Source: Steromphala cineraria
Taxonomy: Eukaryota; Mollusca; Gastropoda; Trochida; Trochidae
Reading direction: 5' to 3'
NCBI GenBank assembly: GCA_916613615.1
Contig: OU744735.1
Coordinates: forward strand, 56,002,082 to 56,066,081
DNA: 64,000 bases
This document shows, piece by piece, positions 35,729-47,890 of this stretch (within the stretch, counting starts at the first letter, position 1; every line of letters begins with the position of its first letter). Made by a program: the position numbers and the translations under genes. A model generated the notes under the pieces. The model saw only the letters and a list, made by a program, of their open reading frames with translations, was not told the origin of the DNA and made no database searches.

Positions 35729-38700
35729 CAGGCGAACAAATAGGGGAACTCGCGCTACAACAATCGTTGCTAGGCAAAAGTAATATGTGCACTAGTGCTC
35801 ATATTGAAAATATGTCACCACTTATTTTCAACCGTATGGGTAATAAAGTAGTTTATCAATTGCACAATTGTATAATATGTGCAGTTTCTGCTTATGTTTT
35901 GTTTCTTATGCTCCTCAAAAATGTTTTTTTTTTTTGTACTATAAAAATAATTGTGCAAAAGCTGATATTTTCAACACAGATAAACAAAGGACAGATGGTG
36001 TGTAATTCAACGCAATTTAGGTTTGTTTATTTATATAAAATGACAACATGTAAAGATCGCTGATAAGAAGCAGGTCCAATATGAGCCTGAAAAAGAAAAC
36101 ATCAAAATCTGAAGTCGATCGAACTTCTGGGATGGAAATGTAGCATCACGTAAAAGGCTACTTGCATATTAATAAGTATGTATTCGTTTCCTTTGTTTTC
36201 ATCTTCTTCTTATATTTCTCAGACGAAGAACGTTTTATTTCGAAAATAGCCATTGCTTCTGAAAATAGGTGTTCTTGCAAAACGTTTTTGATATCTCTTG
36301 TATTTGTATTTTGGGCCTTGATACTAAATAAAATGCCTGTCTGTCTGTGTGTCTTACTAATAACAATAACAATACAATGTTTATACATTGAGGAGATATG
36401 CCAAGCTGTCAGGGTTTGACGAACGCTTAATTATATAATATGTTTCTCTTTTCCATTTATTTCTATGCATACGATCAATATCAAGTTGATTTTAGATATG
36501 CATCAGGGAATTTTAAGCCCAAGGCAATATTTCAGTTTTATCTAACTCAGATTGTGAATAGTTAGCAGTTTATTCGCACCATTACTCACCATGCATGCCG
36601 AGCTGCTATTAAACAATCCAAATAGTATCCAAGTAGAACGGATGCATTGGTTTTCATTCATAATCCAGCAAACAGTGTTTGTATCGACATTTAATTTTTT
36701 TTATTATTTAAATAGTGATTATGCATGACATAAGGCAAATTCACATTATAATTATGCAATCACACTATATGTGAATATATCTTTCATATTATGAAGGATT
36801 CGCTGCAGAGAATGACCTAGTTTTGGAATATTGTGTGATTGAATACCTTCTCGAAAGGAGTCTGGTCTTTAAAACTACACTATTCACACATTTTACTCCA
36901 AAAGAATTAAGGAATTTAAGTATTTATCATTTTCGAATAATCTTAAACGTTTGCACCTCAAAATAAAACTATTTGCTCATACCTGTTTGCATACCTGGCT
37001 CTCGATTTCTGACTTTTAAACTGTAAAGACATTTTCAAATTTGTTTTAATATATCACATTTAATAGGAAAATGTCTTCATTAAGCTATACATTACCGGAG
37101 ATGTCACCGATATTGAGTCAAGCTAGATACAGTAACAGTTCGCGTCAGCCAATCGTTAGGCGACCTGCGACGCTCCATTCAAACGTGAGATTGCCGAATG
37201 GATCTATCCAATCATAAAACGGCCCCTTTTAGTTTTATTTGAAAGTTTGAACTAGTTGATAGTTATCTGCAAATGCAGACCATTGCTGCTTGGTAAGATT
37301 TGATAACTCCTATAGGTTTGCTGACGCGACCAATAACATCTAGCTAAACTCAAAATTGGAGTGTTCATGTAGCTTAGACTGAAAGTTTCTGTCTGAGTCA
37401 AGTATAACTACTCTGACATTGACGAAATCTATTAGTTACTTTATAAATGAATTGAGTGAATGCAAGATGAGATGTTATTGACTTTTTGTTATATTCCTGA
37501 ATCATTCACACTAATTTTTCTCTATATTACAAATATCAGATAATAAGTATTTTTAATTTTGAAGACTTATTTTCTCTCGAAGAATCATTTTTATAAATTT
37601 ATTCTTAAAAAGAGCTCATGTACATTTGTACAACCTGGAAGATTTTACTTCAATAAAACAATAGAGTTGTTATCCTGCTTGTGATATATCAATTACTTTC
37701 CTATTTAACATATGTATTAACACGTCAAACAAAACTAGCTAATTGACAACTTAATTATCGGGCCTTTTGAGGGTCTGACATTCTCCACAAAGTGGATACA
37801 AATGCGCCCTACATGTACTTGTGTTTATATCTTATACAAAAACACAGCTTCACCATGATGATAAAGTAACATCTGGTCCAATTGTGAATCAATAAACACA
37901 GATATTTATACATACTGGTTTCCAGATGATTGGCATATGGTTATAGATATAGATTATGGTAAAGTATCTTCAAATATCAGAATTCGAAATGGTTTCTCAA
38001 CGTATTTAACTGTACAAAAAGTGTGGTTTATTTACAGCCAACTTTTTAATGTTAGAAATTAGATATGAATACACAATTGATGAAACAATTGATTAATAGG
38101 AAACAATAAACTACCACAATTTTAAAATCAAAATGCTCTTCATATTTACGTAAAAGACACTACAAAAAACAAAAAAAAACAACAACAAAATACAAAATAA
38201 CCAAAGCAATAAACAAACCTTGCAAGCTTAATGTATTTCCTAAATATGAGTTTAGATAACTAACTCTTGCATCATTTCAAAACATTTTCATTTTCAAAAC
38301 CGAATTTCACATTTTCAAACAAAATCTCCCATTTCTAAAATTTAGACAAATTTATTTGGTATATGTTAACCAATGTAAAACTATTCTGATCGATAATGTA
38401 CACTTCTGTACGACCCAGAAGATTGTTAACAATGTACTAATTTCAACTGCAGAAGTATATAGTATTGCCTTCGACATACATCTCATAATATTTATTACTT
38501 GCTATTTCACCAAGGCAGTCATATTGAGCTAACTTTAATATTTAGCCCTGATTCTTAAACAGGAGCAGAGCAAAGTTAAAGTTAAATAGGGATATCTGGA
38601 AGCAGTCATTTGTCACATTGTTAACACAAGAAGATGATGAAGTCTGCTTGTTTGCCCTCTGTAAATGATCCTCGAACTGCATGTCCTTCAAAACGACTCT

Positions 38701-40389
38701 AGTACACCTGATGCATATGTACCCTGTACTCTGTCACAGCTTCATGTAATCCATGCATGATGGCCGTTTTGTCAAAAAGTCTCAACACAATAACACAATG
38801 ATGATAACAGTACAAATACAAATTGTCACAAACGAGACCGCTTTTGCAACACCGCTGGCTGATATGTTGATTTCAGGCATCTTTAGTGTCTCCAGTCCGA
38901 AACTTCCGAAATGTCTCTGCAAAGTTAAGTATAAAAATATATTGGCATGTTACGATGATTAAAAGTATGGTAGTATTTGCTAGTACAAAAACAATGTTGG
39001 AATGTATACCAAACTATACAACCTCGGCAACATAGGAACTGCTAATGAACTATTTTACTATCGTCTTCTATTATCAGAAAAATCCTATTGCATATGTATT
39101 TTGTAGCAGCATCTATAACTAGACTGTGCAAAAAATGGCTATTGGACTGTAGTTCATCAAATGCACTTTACAAACTTTTATTATATTAAACAATTATTCA
39201 CTACACAACTAAATATGCACAAATTATCTGTATTAAGTAAATTTACATAGATTTTATTAACTTGTTACCGTATATGACGTAATATCTCCTATTATATAAA
39301 CAAAATCAACATCATTTTATTTAAGAGTTGTGATGCAGTCACTCTGTATGTTGTTGTTTGTCACCTATGGATATGTTACCTACCATGCTCGTATTTTAGA
39401 TTTCACAATGTAAACTCACAAAAAACGATTTTTGAGATTTGCTTCACAACTTTTTTTGCTCTGTATGTCTGCAAAAATACATCTTTTTTGTAAATTAACA
39501 TTTTTCGTGATATGCTCATAAAACTAATTTTTAAGAAAAACAAATATTCACAAATGAATGTGCTTTGTTTGCAGAAAAATAGTAACAGGTTTTAACTTCG
39601 GAGCAAAAAACGTTATTGAAAACTCTCTGAAATTGTCTATTGTCCCCTTGGGCATAAATGTTGGCCTGACAACGTCCTGAAAACCCTGGAAAACAGTTTT
39701 GAATTGTTGAGGAGGAATATACAAAGAACGTAAAAGATAAACTTCCAAAAGTCATCTGATCTATTTGAGAATGATATTCAAAGTTGAAAAAAAGCCATAA
39801 GTGCAAAAACTGAAACCCAGAAAAAAATTCAAAATTCAAAACGACTAATTGGCCTTCAACTTGATTGATATTAGCGTATTACTTACAACTTGTTCATGTT
39901 CATTGCAGATCCTGAAAATAATGCATTAATCATTGGTGTTGTAACAGCTGTCCTTTTGTGTGTTTAATTCTATGCATTGAGCTTGGGAAAATAACACAGT
40001 TGACAATCACGATACAGAATAAATACAAATATTATCATATAAACAACTGGTTATTGCACTTCACTGAAGCTGTTGACAACTTGATATGGTTTGGACATAT
40101 TTTGTTTCAATAAAGAATCTGGCTCGGTACACAAGCAAAGCTTTGCTGATATTTTGCTAATATATCAACAGTATAAAACATCAACAAACTACACAAGAAC
40201 TTGACAAAACAAACAAAGAAATTAAGAATATAACATTTCTGTATTAGAAATGAAGGTGTCATATTGCCAGCAGTTGCTTTTTACAAGATGTTTTACACTT
40301 TACGATGTTTTATCAAATCGCATACTCCTGCAGATAAATTGATGAAAATACTTTATTATATTTAGATTATCTTTCCTACTTTTAGGGGT
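35729..40389. other. No gene seen
   Basis: Long AT-rich stretch. Scattered CCAAT motifs at 37149, 37210 and 37340, an A-rich run near 38160-38200, and a minus-strand ORF at 39531-39839 with no recognised motif. A frame on the same strand at 39548-39748 also lacks a match. Nothing strong enough to call. Confidence 0.45.
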
Positions 40390-40690
40390 TATCCCGTACA
40401 ACAACGTATGGAGGTTGTGGCCATATCATAGAGTAAGTATTATTTCTTAAATCTGTATATCGTTTGCATATGAATAAGTTATGAACTACGTCTTCATTGG
40501 GATACCCACAGGCGCATTCTGTGATAGTGTATATGTATCTATCAATTTTTTCCGCATTTAGATCAGATAATTTACCGTTGCAACTCTTGTTAAAAGCGAA
40601 TTGAATTCGCTGATTGTGTTGGCATTCGTGACGTCATCAGGTAACGAATAACGCATCTTAATAGTTTTAGGTAGGCACTATTTTTCATAC
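40390..40690 (-). mobile_element. LINE C-terminal fragment (zinc-knuckle end)
   Basis: With one frameshift near 40615, the minus strand reads MRYSLPDDVTNAN, NQRIQFAFNKSCNGKLSDLN, then ECACGYPNEDVVHNLFICKR and YTDLRNN. This is the C-x-C-G...E-D-x-x-H-x(4)-C...Y-x-x-L-R pattern at the end of many non-LTR retrotransposon proteins. No catalytic region or clear 3' tail is visible. Confidence 0.7.
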
Positions 40691-42300
40691 GGGTTTGTCC
40701 TACAATTCAAAGTTTGTATATTAGAGTTATTTCTCAGGTTATATTTACTATATTGGAGACATGTTGTGAAACTATGTCTTTGTACATTTTTGTAAAAGTC
40801 AATGAACAATATGGCGCCTTCTTTCAAATTGATATCAATATAGAATGTAACATTACTTTTCTACTATAGCTAATTTACAATTTGGCAAGCTTATAACAGT
40901 GTTTTTAATACATCAGTATTTTCTTGTTTTCAATAAAAAATACAATTTATACAAGTATTGCGTACATTAAAAGATCATCATTTGTTGATAAAATTTCATT
41001 ATTTTAAAGACCAAATGATATACTATTTTACGCTAAACACTTTATTGAGTGTCCTGTTATACATGTAGGTATTATTTTGATGACGAAGTTTAATGTTTAG
41101 AAATATTTAATGCTTACACAATCTGTGATGCTAATCCTGACCAAGAAGTATAGAAAACACACTTCGGTTCACAGAACAGTTATCATCCATCAATATCCAA
41201 AGTGGAATGTAACACACACTTCCTAAAGTAATTAAAGGTAATGTCTCACAGAAAATTGAATACGAATTTGTTATTATCATGGGCAGAATATAAGATATCA
41301 CTCATAACATTAATACGAGACACATCTTAAAAACAATGACATTATCATTGAAAAGTAAACATTATAAATGATGATGAAGGTGAAGTGTACAAACCTGTTG
41401 ATCGTGGCAGCAGTAGAATGACTCTCACGATTACTAACTATACTGTCAACTATAATCAATAGGACAACATATGTTGCATGTGTGATCTTCTCTGCACACA
41501 AATATCTAGGTTGACAGTATCTAAAATCGAATATTTCTCATTTTCAATTGATTGAATGCATGGTGGTAGTTAAAATCTATGCGCAAACTGACATTCGACA
41601 TATCATAATAATGGTATCGATATCTTCGATAGCAGGGGAATTGTAATGGAAATGTGTTATGAAAATCCTTGATTACATATTACACATGCCTCGCATTCAA
41701 AATTGTATCAGGAAAAGAAATGAACACAATCAAACATTTCATTTCAAATAGATTTTTTCCATCATTTAAAAGACTCCACTCAACCAACTTCTAACTCCCA
41801 AACGTCACAGCAGCTTCTGCCAGTTTGCTTTATTTTAGGCGAGGTGTTTTTGAAGAGTATTTTACTTATATCGTGACTGCTTTTATTATTTCAGGGGAAA
41901 AGTCCACAACATCATTTAGGTTGCGCCTTGCGGTGAAACCTGCGAGCATTGGTTGACTGAAAGACAAAAAACAGTTTGTCAACTAAAGTAGAACTCTGCT
42001 ATCGATCCTCTTCACTATATACAACTCACCATTAGGAAACATTGCCTATCCTAATGGTCTGTCTATTGACCTCTTCTTTGTCATATGTATCAGAGATCGA
42101 TTGATTCAGCTTTCACTCAGTTATCTCTGGTAAAAATCAGCGGATGTCATGCAAAAGAGAACTAATGATATTTGTATTCTAAATCTGTTCAACAGTTGAA
42201 TCTCCCTTCATTCAACCAACACTCATAAACACGATTTGTTGCAGAACATCCCAAATATGAGTAAGAAATTATACAATTCTAGACTGGTGATGAGGTCAAT
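40691..42300. other. No gene seen
   Basis: AT-rich with short ORFs only. Confidence 0.4.
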
Positions 42301-42339
42301 ACCTGTTTTTATAGACCCGAGCGGTATTCCGGCTCGACT

Positions 42340-42625
42340 GTTGGCAAGAACTGGTCCATGACGTCATGATAACACTAGCATGACGTCATGAAACAAGGGT
42401 TTGACGTCATCGGCTCTATTTTTAGTAACTCAAGTCAATATAACTTTTGGTCGGACTCGGGGTCACGGGGGTTAAGTCAATATCACTTTCTGTCGACTGT
42501 CACGTGACCGGTTCTCGACCAATCGGATTGTCGGAAAATTACGCTCACATAATAATGAGTCTTATCCACACAGGCCTGTGTATTATCACACTTATATTAC
42601 TCTAACGTGCTGTTATATAAGGTAA
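42340..42625 (+). promoter_or_regulatory. Promoter-like block: three CRE sites, E-box, CCAAT, TATA
   Basis: Three TGACGTCA sites (42359-42366, 42381-42388, 42402-42409), CACGTGAC at 42501-42508, a CCAAT box in GACCAATCGG (42519-42523) and TATATAA at 42614-42620 lie in order on the plus strand in a locally GC- and CpG-richer patch. Downstream is dispersed segment R, not an ORF. It could drive a non-coding or transposon transcript, or be an element terminus. Confidence 0.35.
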
Positions 42626-42759
42626 CCACACATTCTTATTAAAATGGTTGCAGATGGTTAAGGTCTCAGCAGCAAGAATTGCAACAAGGACAAGGAAATC
42701 AGACTCCAAAGAGACTATTGATATATTAATGCTATTGATTGAACTATTGATGCTTGTGT

Positions 42760-43170
42760 TCAAGTTCAATTGAAGATTGACAGGGGTTCAGTCCATTCCA
42801 GCACTAGACTTCATTGAGCACCGAATGTTTCCTTCAAATACTTAAAAAACCTGGCATGATAAATGGGAAAAGGCTATGTCCAGGATCAGTAACTATTAAG
42901 TGATCCCTTTCTCCTCACGCTTCTGCGATTCTTGCATTAGCATCCTATTGATTTTGACTCTCACCAGCTCTCTGTGTCTTACATTAATCACGTTGAGATC
43001 AATCTTGTTTACAGCTAATAGGATAGGTTTCAACCCTCGTCACACGATTAAGTCACCTCAAATCTCTCATAAACCCCATGTGTGTTGTTTCACCTCATAA
43101 CAGTAGATCTAATAAGATCTGCTGAAGTAGAATGGTTCAAATTGATTAACAGTCATAGCTAAAGGTCCTT
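42760..43170. repeat. Dispersed segment R, copy 4
   Basis: Begins near GACAGGGGTTCAGTCC and ends near AAGATCTGCTGAAGTAGAA. Carries the best-preserved distant version of the minus-strand LLAVNK...KREEK ORF (about 42900-43030), which is stop-free until GIT. Confidence 0.7.
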
Positions 43171-43317
43171 TTCACCATTTGATGATAAAATAACCTAATT
43201 TCGTGCACATTGAATACATGAGATGTTTTCATTTGTTGTTTTATCAAGGAAGATATGATTACCATGTAAACTGACTTACACATGAAACGTCATTCATATA
43301 CAAATGTCTTTATAATT

Positions 43318-43362
43318 GCAAAATCGGCCGTAAAACAATAACTCACTCACTCAATTTTGAAA
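43318..43362 (+). repeat. SINE 3' tail
   Basis: AAAATCGGCCGTAAAAC followed by ACTCACTCACTCA, the kind of 3' end seen in abundant gastropod tRNA-derived SINEs. A second CGGCCGTAAAC without the ACTC run is at about 43678, and a relative is at about 60270-60297. Confidence 0.45.
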
Positions 43363-44640
43363 CGAAACATACATGTTCTTATTGAGAACTCTATGAATAT
43401 GTCCTCAAAGTCGAAATACCCTTTGTAGGAAACATCATTCAAATGAAAATTGATATATTTTGAAAATACAATATATTTGCCCATACTTTATACGATTGGT
43501 TTCATTATTGATGGCACAATGCATGTCAGTCTAAAAAGCAAAACAAAGATTGTGTGGTTGCACTTTTGCTAAATTTGGTGTTAATATCAATAAGTGCGAA
43601 GTTATTAATCCCCCTTCTCTAAAATCATTGTTGTCACTTCTTGAACTGCATTCATGAAAGTTATTATTTTGAATATCGGCCGTAAACAACCTCATTAATC
43701 TCAAGCATTATGGAAAGAAATGCAAAAAGTTGAATTTCAAAAACATATATATTATCTTTCAACGTCACCACCTCTGTTGACAAAACACCAAACAACCACC
43801 AAGTAAGACCATCAAATCATGACAAATGTCTGAATATTGACAAAATATGTCCATAATTCCTCGAACTTCTGAAGAACCGCCACAGTACCTGAATGTTTTT
43901 GAAACTTTATTTTTTTCACAATAAAGAGAGGATGTGGATATATTTGAGGAGCCCAAAACAGTAAAAGCAAGATCACGTAAGAAGACTGATATCAGTGTGC
44001 ATTAGACCATCGTCAAATGTACATTAGAGTGACGTAATTATTGATAGTTATCAAATGTAAGATTTGCATCATTTATGTAAGAACAGCGTGAACACGGACA
44101 AATGAAATCTATCTGAGCTATTCGATTCCATGTTACAATGCCATGATGCGACTTGTATGTGGGAAATGGTGACAAAATCTGTCTCAATTCCAATAGCGCA
44201 AGTAAGTAATCGCGAGTAAGTTACTTGTAAATTACTCTTGTACTATATTTGATTATTTGGGTGCTTTTTGCTAACTCAGAGCCCAGCAAATGTTTTTTTT
44301 CTCACTACTGTTTATATTGTTAGAGAAACATATGCCTATTTTTTTTTGCTTGGCATTTTTGATAGAAACTTGTATTTCTATTGTCGTTAGTGTTACCCCA
44401 AGAGGGAGCATTTCCAGTTAATAAAATATTTAAATTTTCACACTCTCAATTTGTATTGTTTCAAAACAGTAACTTGCACATGTTCTTTTTTTATTAACAT
44501 TTGAATCATTTTCATGAATAGTGTTTTCAATTATATGCCTTCTTGAGTTTTAAGAGACAGGAAACATACTTATCTGTGTCCATATTATAAAATTAAAGTT
44601 TTCAGCGATAATTATTTCCATCCTTTGTATTTAAGTTGTT
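43363..44640. other. No gene seen
   Basis: AT-rich; one 63-codon minus-strand ORF at 43765-43956 without recognised features. Confidence 0.4.
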
Positions 44641-44785
44641 GATATACCCACACTTCGCTCGGTGTATCGCTCAATAACCTCCTGTTTGAATCGTGGGTCT
44701 CCGAGGCGTTGCGTAGCGGAGCCGAGGAACCACGATTCAAACAGGAGGTTATTGAGCGATACACCGAGCGAAGTGAGGGTATATC
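44641..44785. repeat. Long hairpin, 56-bp arms
   Basis: 44641-44696 is the reverse complement of 44730-44785 with one mismatch. The 33-base loop contains a further CTCCG/CGGAG stem. It is GC-richer than its surroundings and immediately followed by CTTATACCCCACTCCGGTC, which recurs inverted at about 45974-45997. Likely the terminus of a foldback or DNA element. Confidence 0.85.
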
Positions 44786-45030
44786 TGACTTATACCCCAC
44801 TCCGGTCGAGTCATATTTGACGAAAAAGAGCATTCCATCATTCTTTAAGTATACAGCTCTTGACCTAACTAGATCAAAAGAATATTAACAATACTCATCT
44901 AATTGTGGTGTAAAACCATAAACTAACTTCATTACATTAAAATTGGTACAGACTAGTACTTATATACATAGGCTTATATATATAGAAACGATATATACAT
45001 AAAACAACAGAAAATACCTATGCTTGTATC

Positions 45031-45101
45031 AATCCTCATTAGCTCATTCGATAGAGTCGCTGCTCAACAACTTAAAGGTTCTGGTTCGATTCCCACCATC
45101 T
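45031..45101 (+). repeat. tRNA-like SINE head
   Basis: A-box-like TTAGCTCATTCGATAGAGT and a perfect-looking B-box, GGTTCGATTCCCA, are at tRNA spacing. The anticodon stem does not pair, so a functional tRNA is unlikely. Confidence 0.55.
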
Positions 45102-45284
45102 TTGATTATAATTCTCAAAAACTTATGATTTTACAAGTTTTACAAGTCTGTTTATTTGCCAACGTTGAAGATCTGTTCTCTTGACTAAGTGTAGATTAAC
45201 AAAAAAAACATTGGGAATGTTTTAGCACTATTGCCAACAAATGTACCCCTAGCACTGATCTAAAGTGACTTCAGTAGCGAATCG

Positions 45285-45560
45285 TCCACAGAATACTGCC
45301 AACAAAACATTTCCTTTACAAAATAAAATATGTTGATACCCCACAATGTACTTTCTGCAATGCAGCTGACGAAACTATTTATCATATGTTCTGGGAGTGT
45401 AGCAAAGTGAAAAATATATGACAAGAGATTAAAATTTGGCTCAACACTGTTGATGTACAACTTAATTTTACAGTTTCTCATATATTATTTGGAGTGAAAG
45501 GGAAACTAATTATGTTTTAAATGGTATAATCATGTTAGTTAAGAATGTTATATACTATTG
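45285..45560 (+). mobile_element. LINE C-terminal fragment
   Basis: With one frameshift near 45330 the plus strand reads NKTFPLQNKI, DTPQCTFCNAADETIYHMFW, ECSKVKNI, a stop, then QEIKIWLNTVDVQLNFTV. PQCTFC...ETIxHxFWEC is the zinc-knuckle end of L1/Tx1-like non-LTR proteins. Badly decayed; different family from 5348. Confidence 0.7.
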
Positions 45561-46499
45561 TAGTAAGAAAAGTTTTATCCCAATATTATATATAACAAGA
45601 GGCAAATCACACAATATTACAATATCACAAAATACATATACATTAACCAAACAAGGAAGCATATTTCCTGAAATTGTGGTCTATCTTGCATGTTCTATTT
45701 AGATGAGTACTAGACTTTATCAACTATTCTGTATGAACAATGTACCCACAAATTTATATTGTTATGGAATTACTTGTATATTACCATGTATGTTAACCTG
45801 TATGTATGCCTGAAAGAAAGTAAAATATATAAAAAAAACACACAAAAAAACAATAAAGAGTAGGTGTCTTCGAAAAGTAGAGGTGTATCAGTGGTTAAGC
45901 TACAGTTACAACAGAGAAAGGTGAGGTGTATCCGCCAATACACCTACAGTTAGAACAAAGGAAACCAGAGCAACGAGACCGGAAGTGGGGTATAATCTCT
46001 AATACACCACTGATAAATAAAAAACCTATACGGAGTTGGCATATACCTTAGATATCTCTTTGTAAGATCCAATCTGAAGTGTTAAATAAGGGATAATTAT
46101 GTTTTATGTTGATGTCGGAACTGAAATCACGTTTAGGGTGACACCTCTCTCAGGCTAATGAAGCTTTGGAGGGTTAAAACTTCTTTCAGGAACACATAAA
46201 GATCTCTTATCAAATTATACATTCTTAACGTTCAAGGCAATGCACATTTCTTAAGAGATAATGGGCGTTTTCCTACCAATTAGAATGAACGTGGCATGCA
46301 AAAAAATATCATTGTATTTAAACCATAGTGAATTATTGTTATAAAGAAAATTATCCTAAATTTATATGTGCTATTGTATATGTACTTTTCAAGCTCTCAA
46401 TTAAAATGATTTTATCTTTAGAGTAACAAATATCAAGTCTAGATTTATAAGAGAACGCATACACTGATGGCTTGTAGTTATCATTATCTTTTTACTAGT

Positions 46500-46735
46500 T
46501 CAAGACAGCAAATATCCGCTACGTGATTTATAAAGTCGCTGCCATTTGAAGGTTTTAGACAGAAAAAAGCTGCAACGCCTAGCATGAACCATCAAACGCT
46601 GTCGCACCTAAAATGCAAACTCTAAACTTTAGCTTTCGGATTGCAACTCCGAATAACGACTTAAAAGGGTTTGGCAAGCAGATATGCTTTGATTTCTTAA
46701 AGGTTCTATGATGCATTATACTTTTAAAACATGCG
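46500..46735 (-). pseudogene. Exon-like ORF, unit P (stop-containing)
   Basis: The minus strand reads ICLPNPFKSLFGVAIRKLKF, then RVCILGATAFDGSC followed by stops. It aligns without gaps to the open unit Q frame at 51009-51251. This is the disabled member of the pair. Confidence 0.35.
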
Positions 46736-47113
46736 CAATTCAACTACGGATGTCCTGAAAAACTGTATATCGAACCAAATGAATTGAGAAATAAGAAGAA
46801 TGACATGCATCTAAGATTAATATCACAAATTTCTTCATCTAGGATAAAAATCGTAAATTCTTCTAGATACATTTTGCAAAAAAAGAGTAATTCCTTCTAG
46901 AATGCATATTTCAATATTCTTCTTCTAGGATAGTATATCTTCGGACTGTTTCTTCTAGGTTACACTAAGATTTTAAGTAAGAAACAGAGAGTTGAGAAAC
47001 AGTTATGATCCCAGTATATTCGAGATGAAGCTTTTAGAAAAGAATCAAGATATTTATTTACGGCGCATACACAAATTAAGATTTCAATTTTACTGCATTC
47101 TTAGTCAGTTTAA

Positions 47114-47468
47114 AGGGGCAGTAGCACGTTTTAGGGGGAATATAAGGTGATGTCAGGAAAATGAAAATAAATGGTTCCAAATGAAAGACAATGTATTTAA
47201 ACTAAATGGAGTAGTAATAATTCAAATATATAACGTAAGGTTCAGCCATGCGATTCCTTTTTCTTACAAAAATGAATTAAAGGTGTTCACACAAAAATGG
47301 CCGCCAATGGATTTTATGTGAATCCTCATACTTTGTCCTTTGACTATGGGTGATTGGCTTGTGTAATGTGATTGTTGACACTGTCAATATAATACATTAG
47401 GCATTTACTTACAATTATAAGTGCAATTTTTAAAATATAAAATTATCAGAAAACGTGCTACTGCCCCT
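47114..47468. mobile_element. MITE family T (TTAA site), copy 3
   Basis: 355 bp, TTAA on both sides, TIR AGGGGCAGTAGCACGTTTT / AAAACGTGCTACTGCCCCT. The best preserved of three copies; no coding capacity. Confidence 0.9.
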
Positions 47469-47873
47469 TTAAGGTGTGATGAAATGATGTCATACAACCA
47501 AACAGAAGGAAGAATGATTATATCACAAAATATTTTATTAGTATTTTAGACTTGTTTAATCGTTCATTGTTGAGAATTCATTGGTGTTGTTTTCAAATTC
47601 GTAAGCTTTATTGGCTACTCTTCTGAATATTACATTAAAAACAACTGTCAACTACAACATACCAAAAAAACCGAGCTTTGTAGAAACGCTCTTCCTTATC
47701 ATGCTAAAAAGCGCTCTTGATGAGTGTAAGATCAAATATAGTCAGACGTCCTCATATCAAGCATTCGTGGAATAATGATGATGAAAACAAATATAGAAAT
47801 ATGGATTCAGCCAAGTTATGTCTAAGTTATATGATGCTTTGAGTACAATTGCAGCTTACGATTTCCGCCTTGC

Positions 47874-47890
47874 ACTTACCATGATGAAAG
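47874..47890 (-). other. Conserved splice-donor-like site, unit P
   Basis: The minus strand reads TCATCATG/GTAAGTGCAAGG. Unit Q at 51706-51722 reads ATATCATG/GTGAGTGTAAGG. The donor consensus is kept while the flanks vary. Confidence 0.3.

Larger units (their letters stand above)
44789..45997. mobile_element. Possible inverted-repeat-bounded element
   Basis: Left end TTATACCCCACTCCGGTC and right end GACCGGAAGTGGGGTATAA form imperfect inverted repeats of about 20 bases. Inside are a tRNA-like stretch and a LINE fragment. No clear target duplication, so boundaries are tentative. Confidence 0.35.

Noticed and set aside
35767..36063. 98-codon plus-strand ORF after the CRE pair
   Set aside because: AT-rich translation without recognisable domain or partner; likely chance.
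36155..36419. Overlapping plus and minus ORFs of 76-85 codons
   Set aside because: No conserved motif or repeat partner; a short word (CAAGCTG.CAGGGTT) shared with 52780-52796 is too little to interpret.
37140..37345. Promoter with three CCAAT boxes
   Set aside because: CCAAT is common and no TATA, start site or ORF lies near in a sensible order.
39531..39839. 102-codon minus-strand ORF as a gene
   Set aside because: Low-complexity Phe/Ser-rich translation, an overlapping same-strand frame is equally open, and there is no paralogue or motif.
40629..40636. Single TGACGTCA as a regulatory site
   Set aside because: It lies inside the LINE C-terminal coding fragment and is isolated.
45031..45101. 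Functional tRNA gene
   Set aside because: A and B boxes are present but the anticodon arm does not pair; same for 11632-11693 and 54294-54362.
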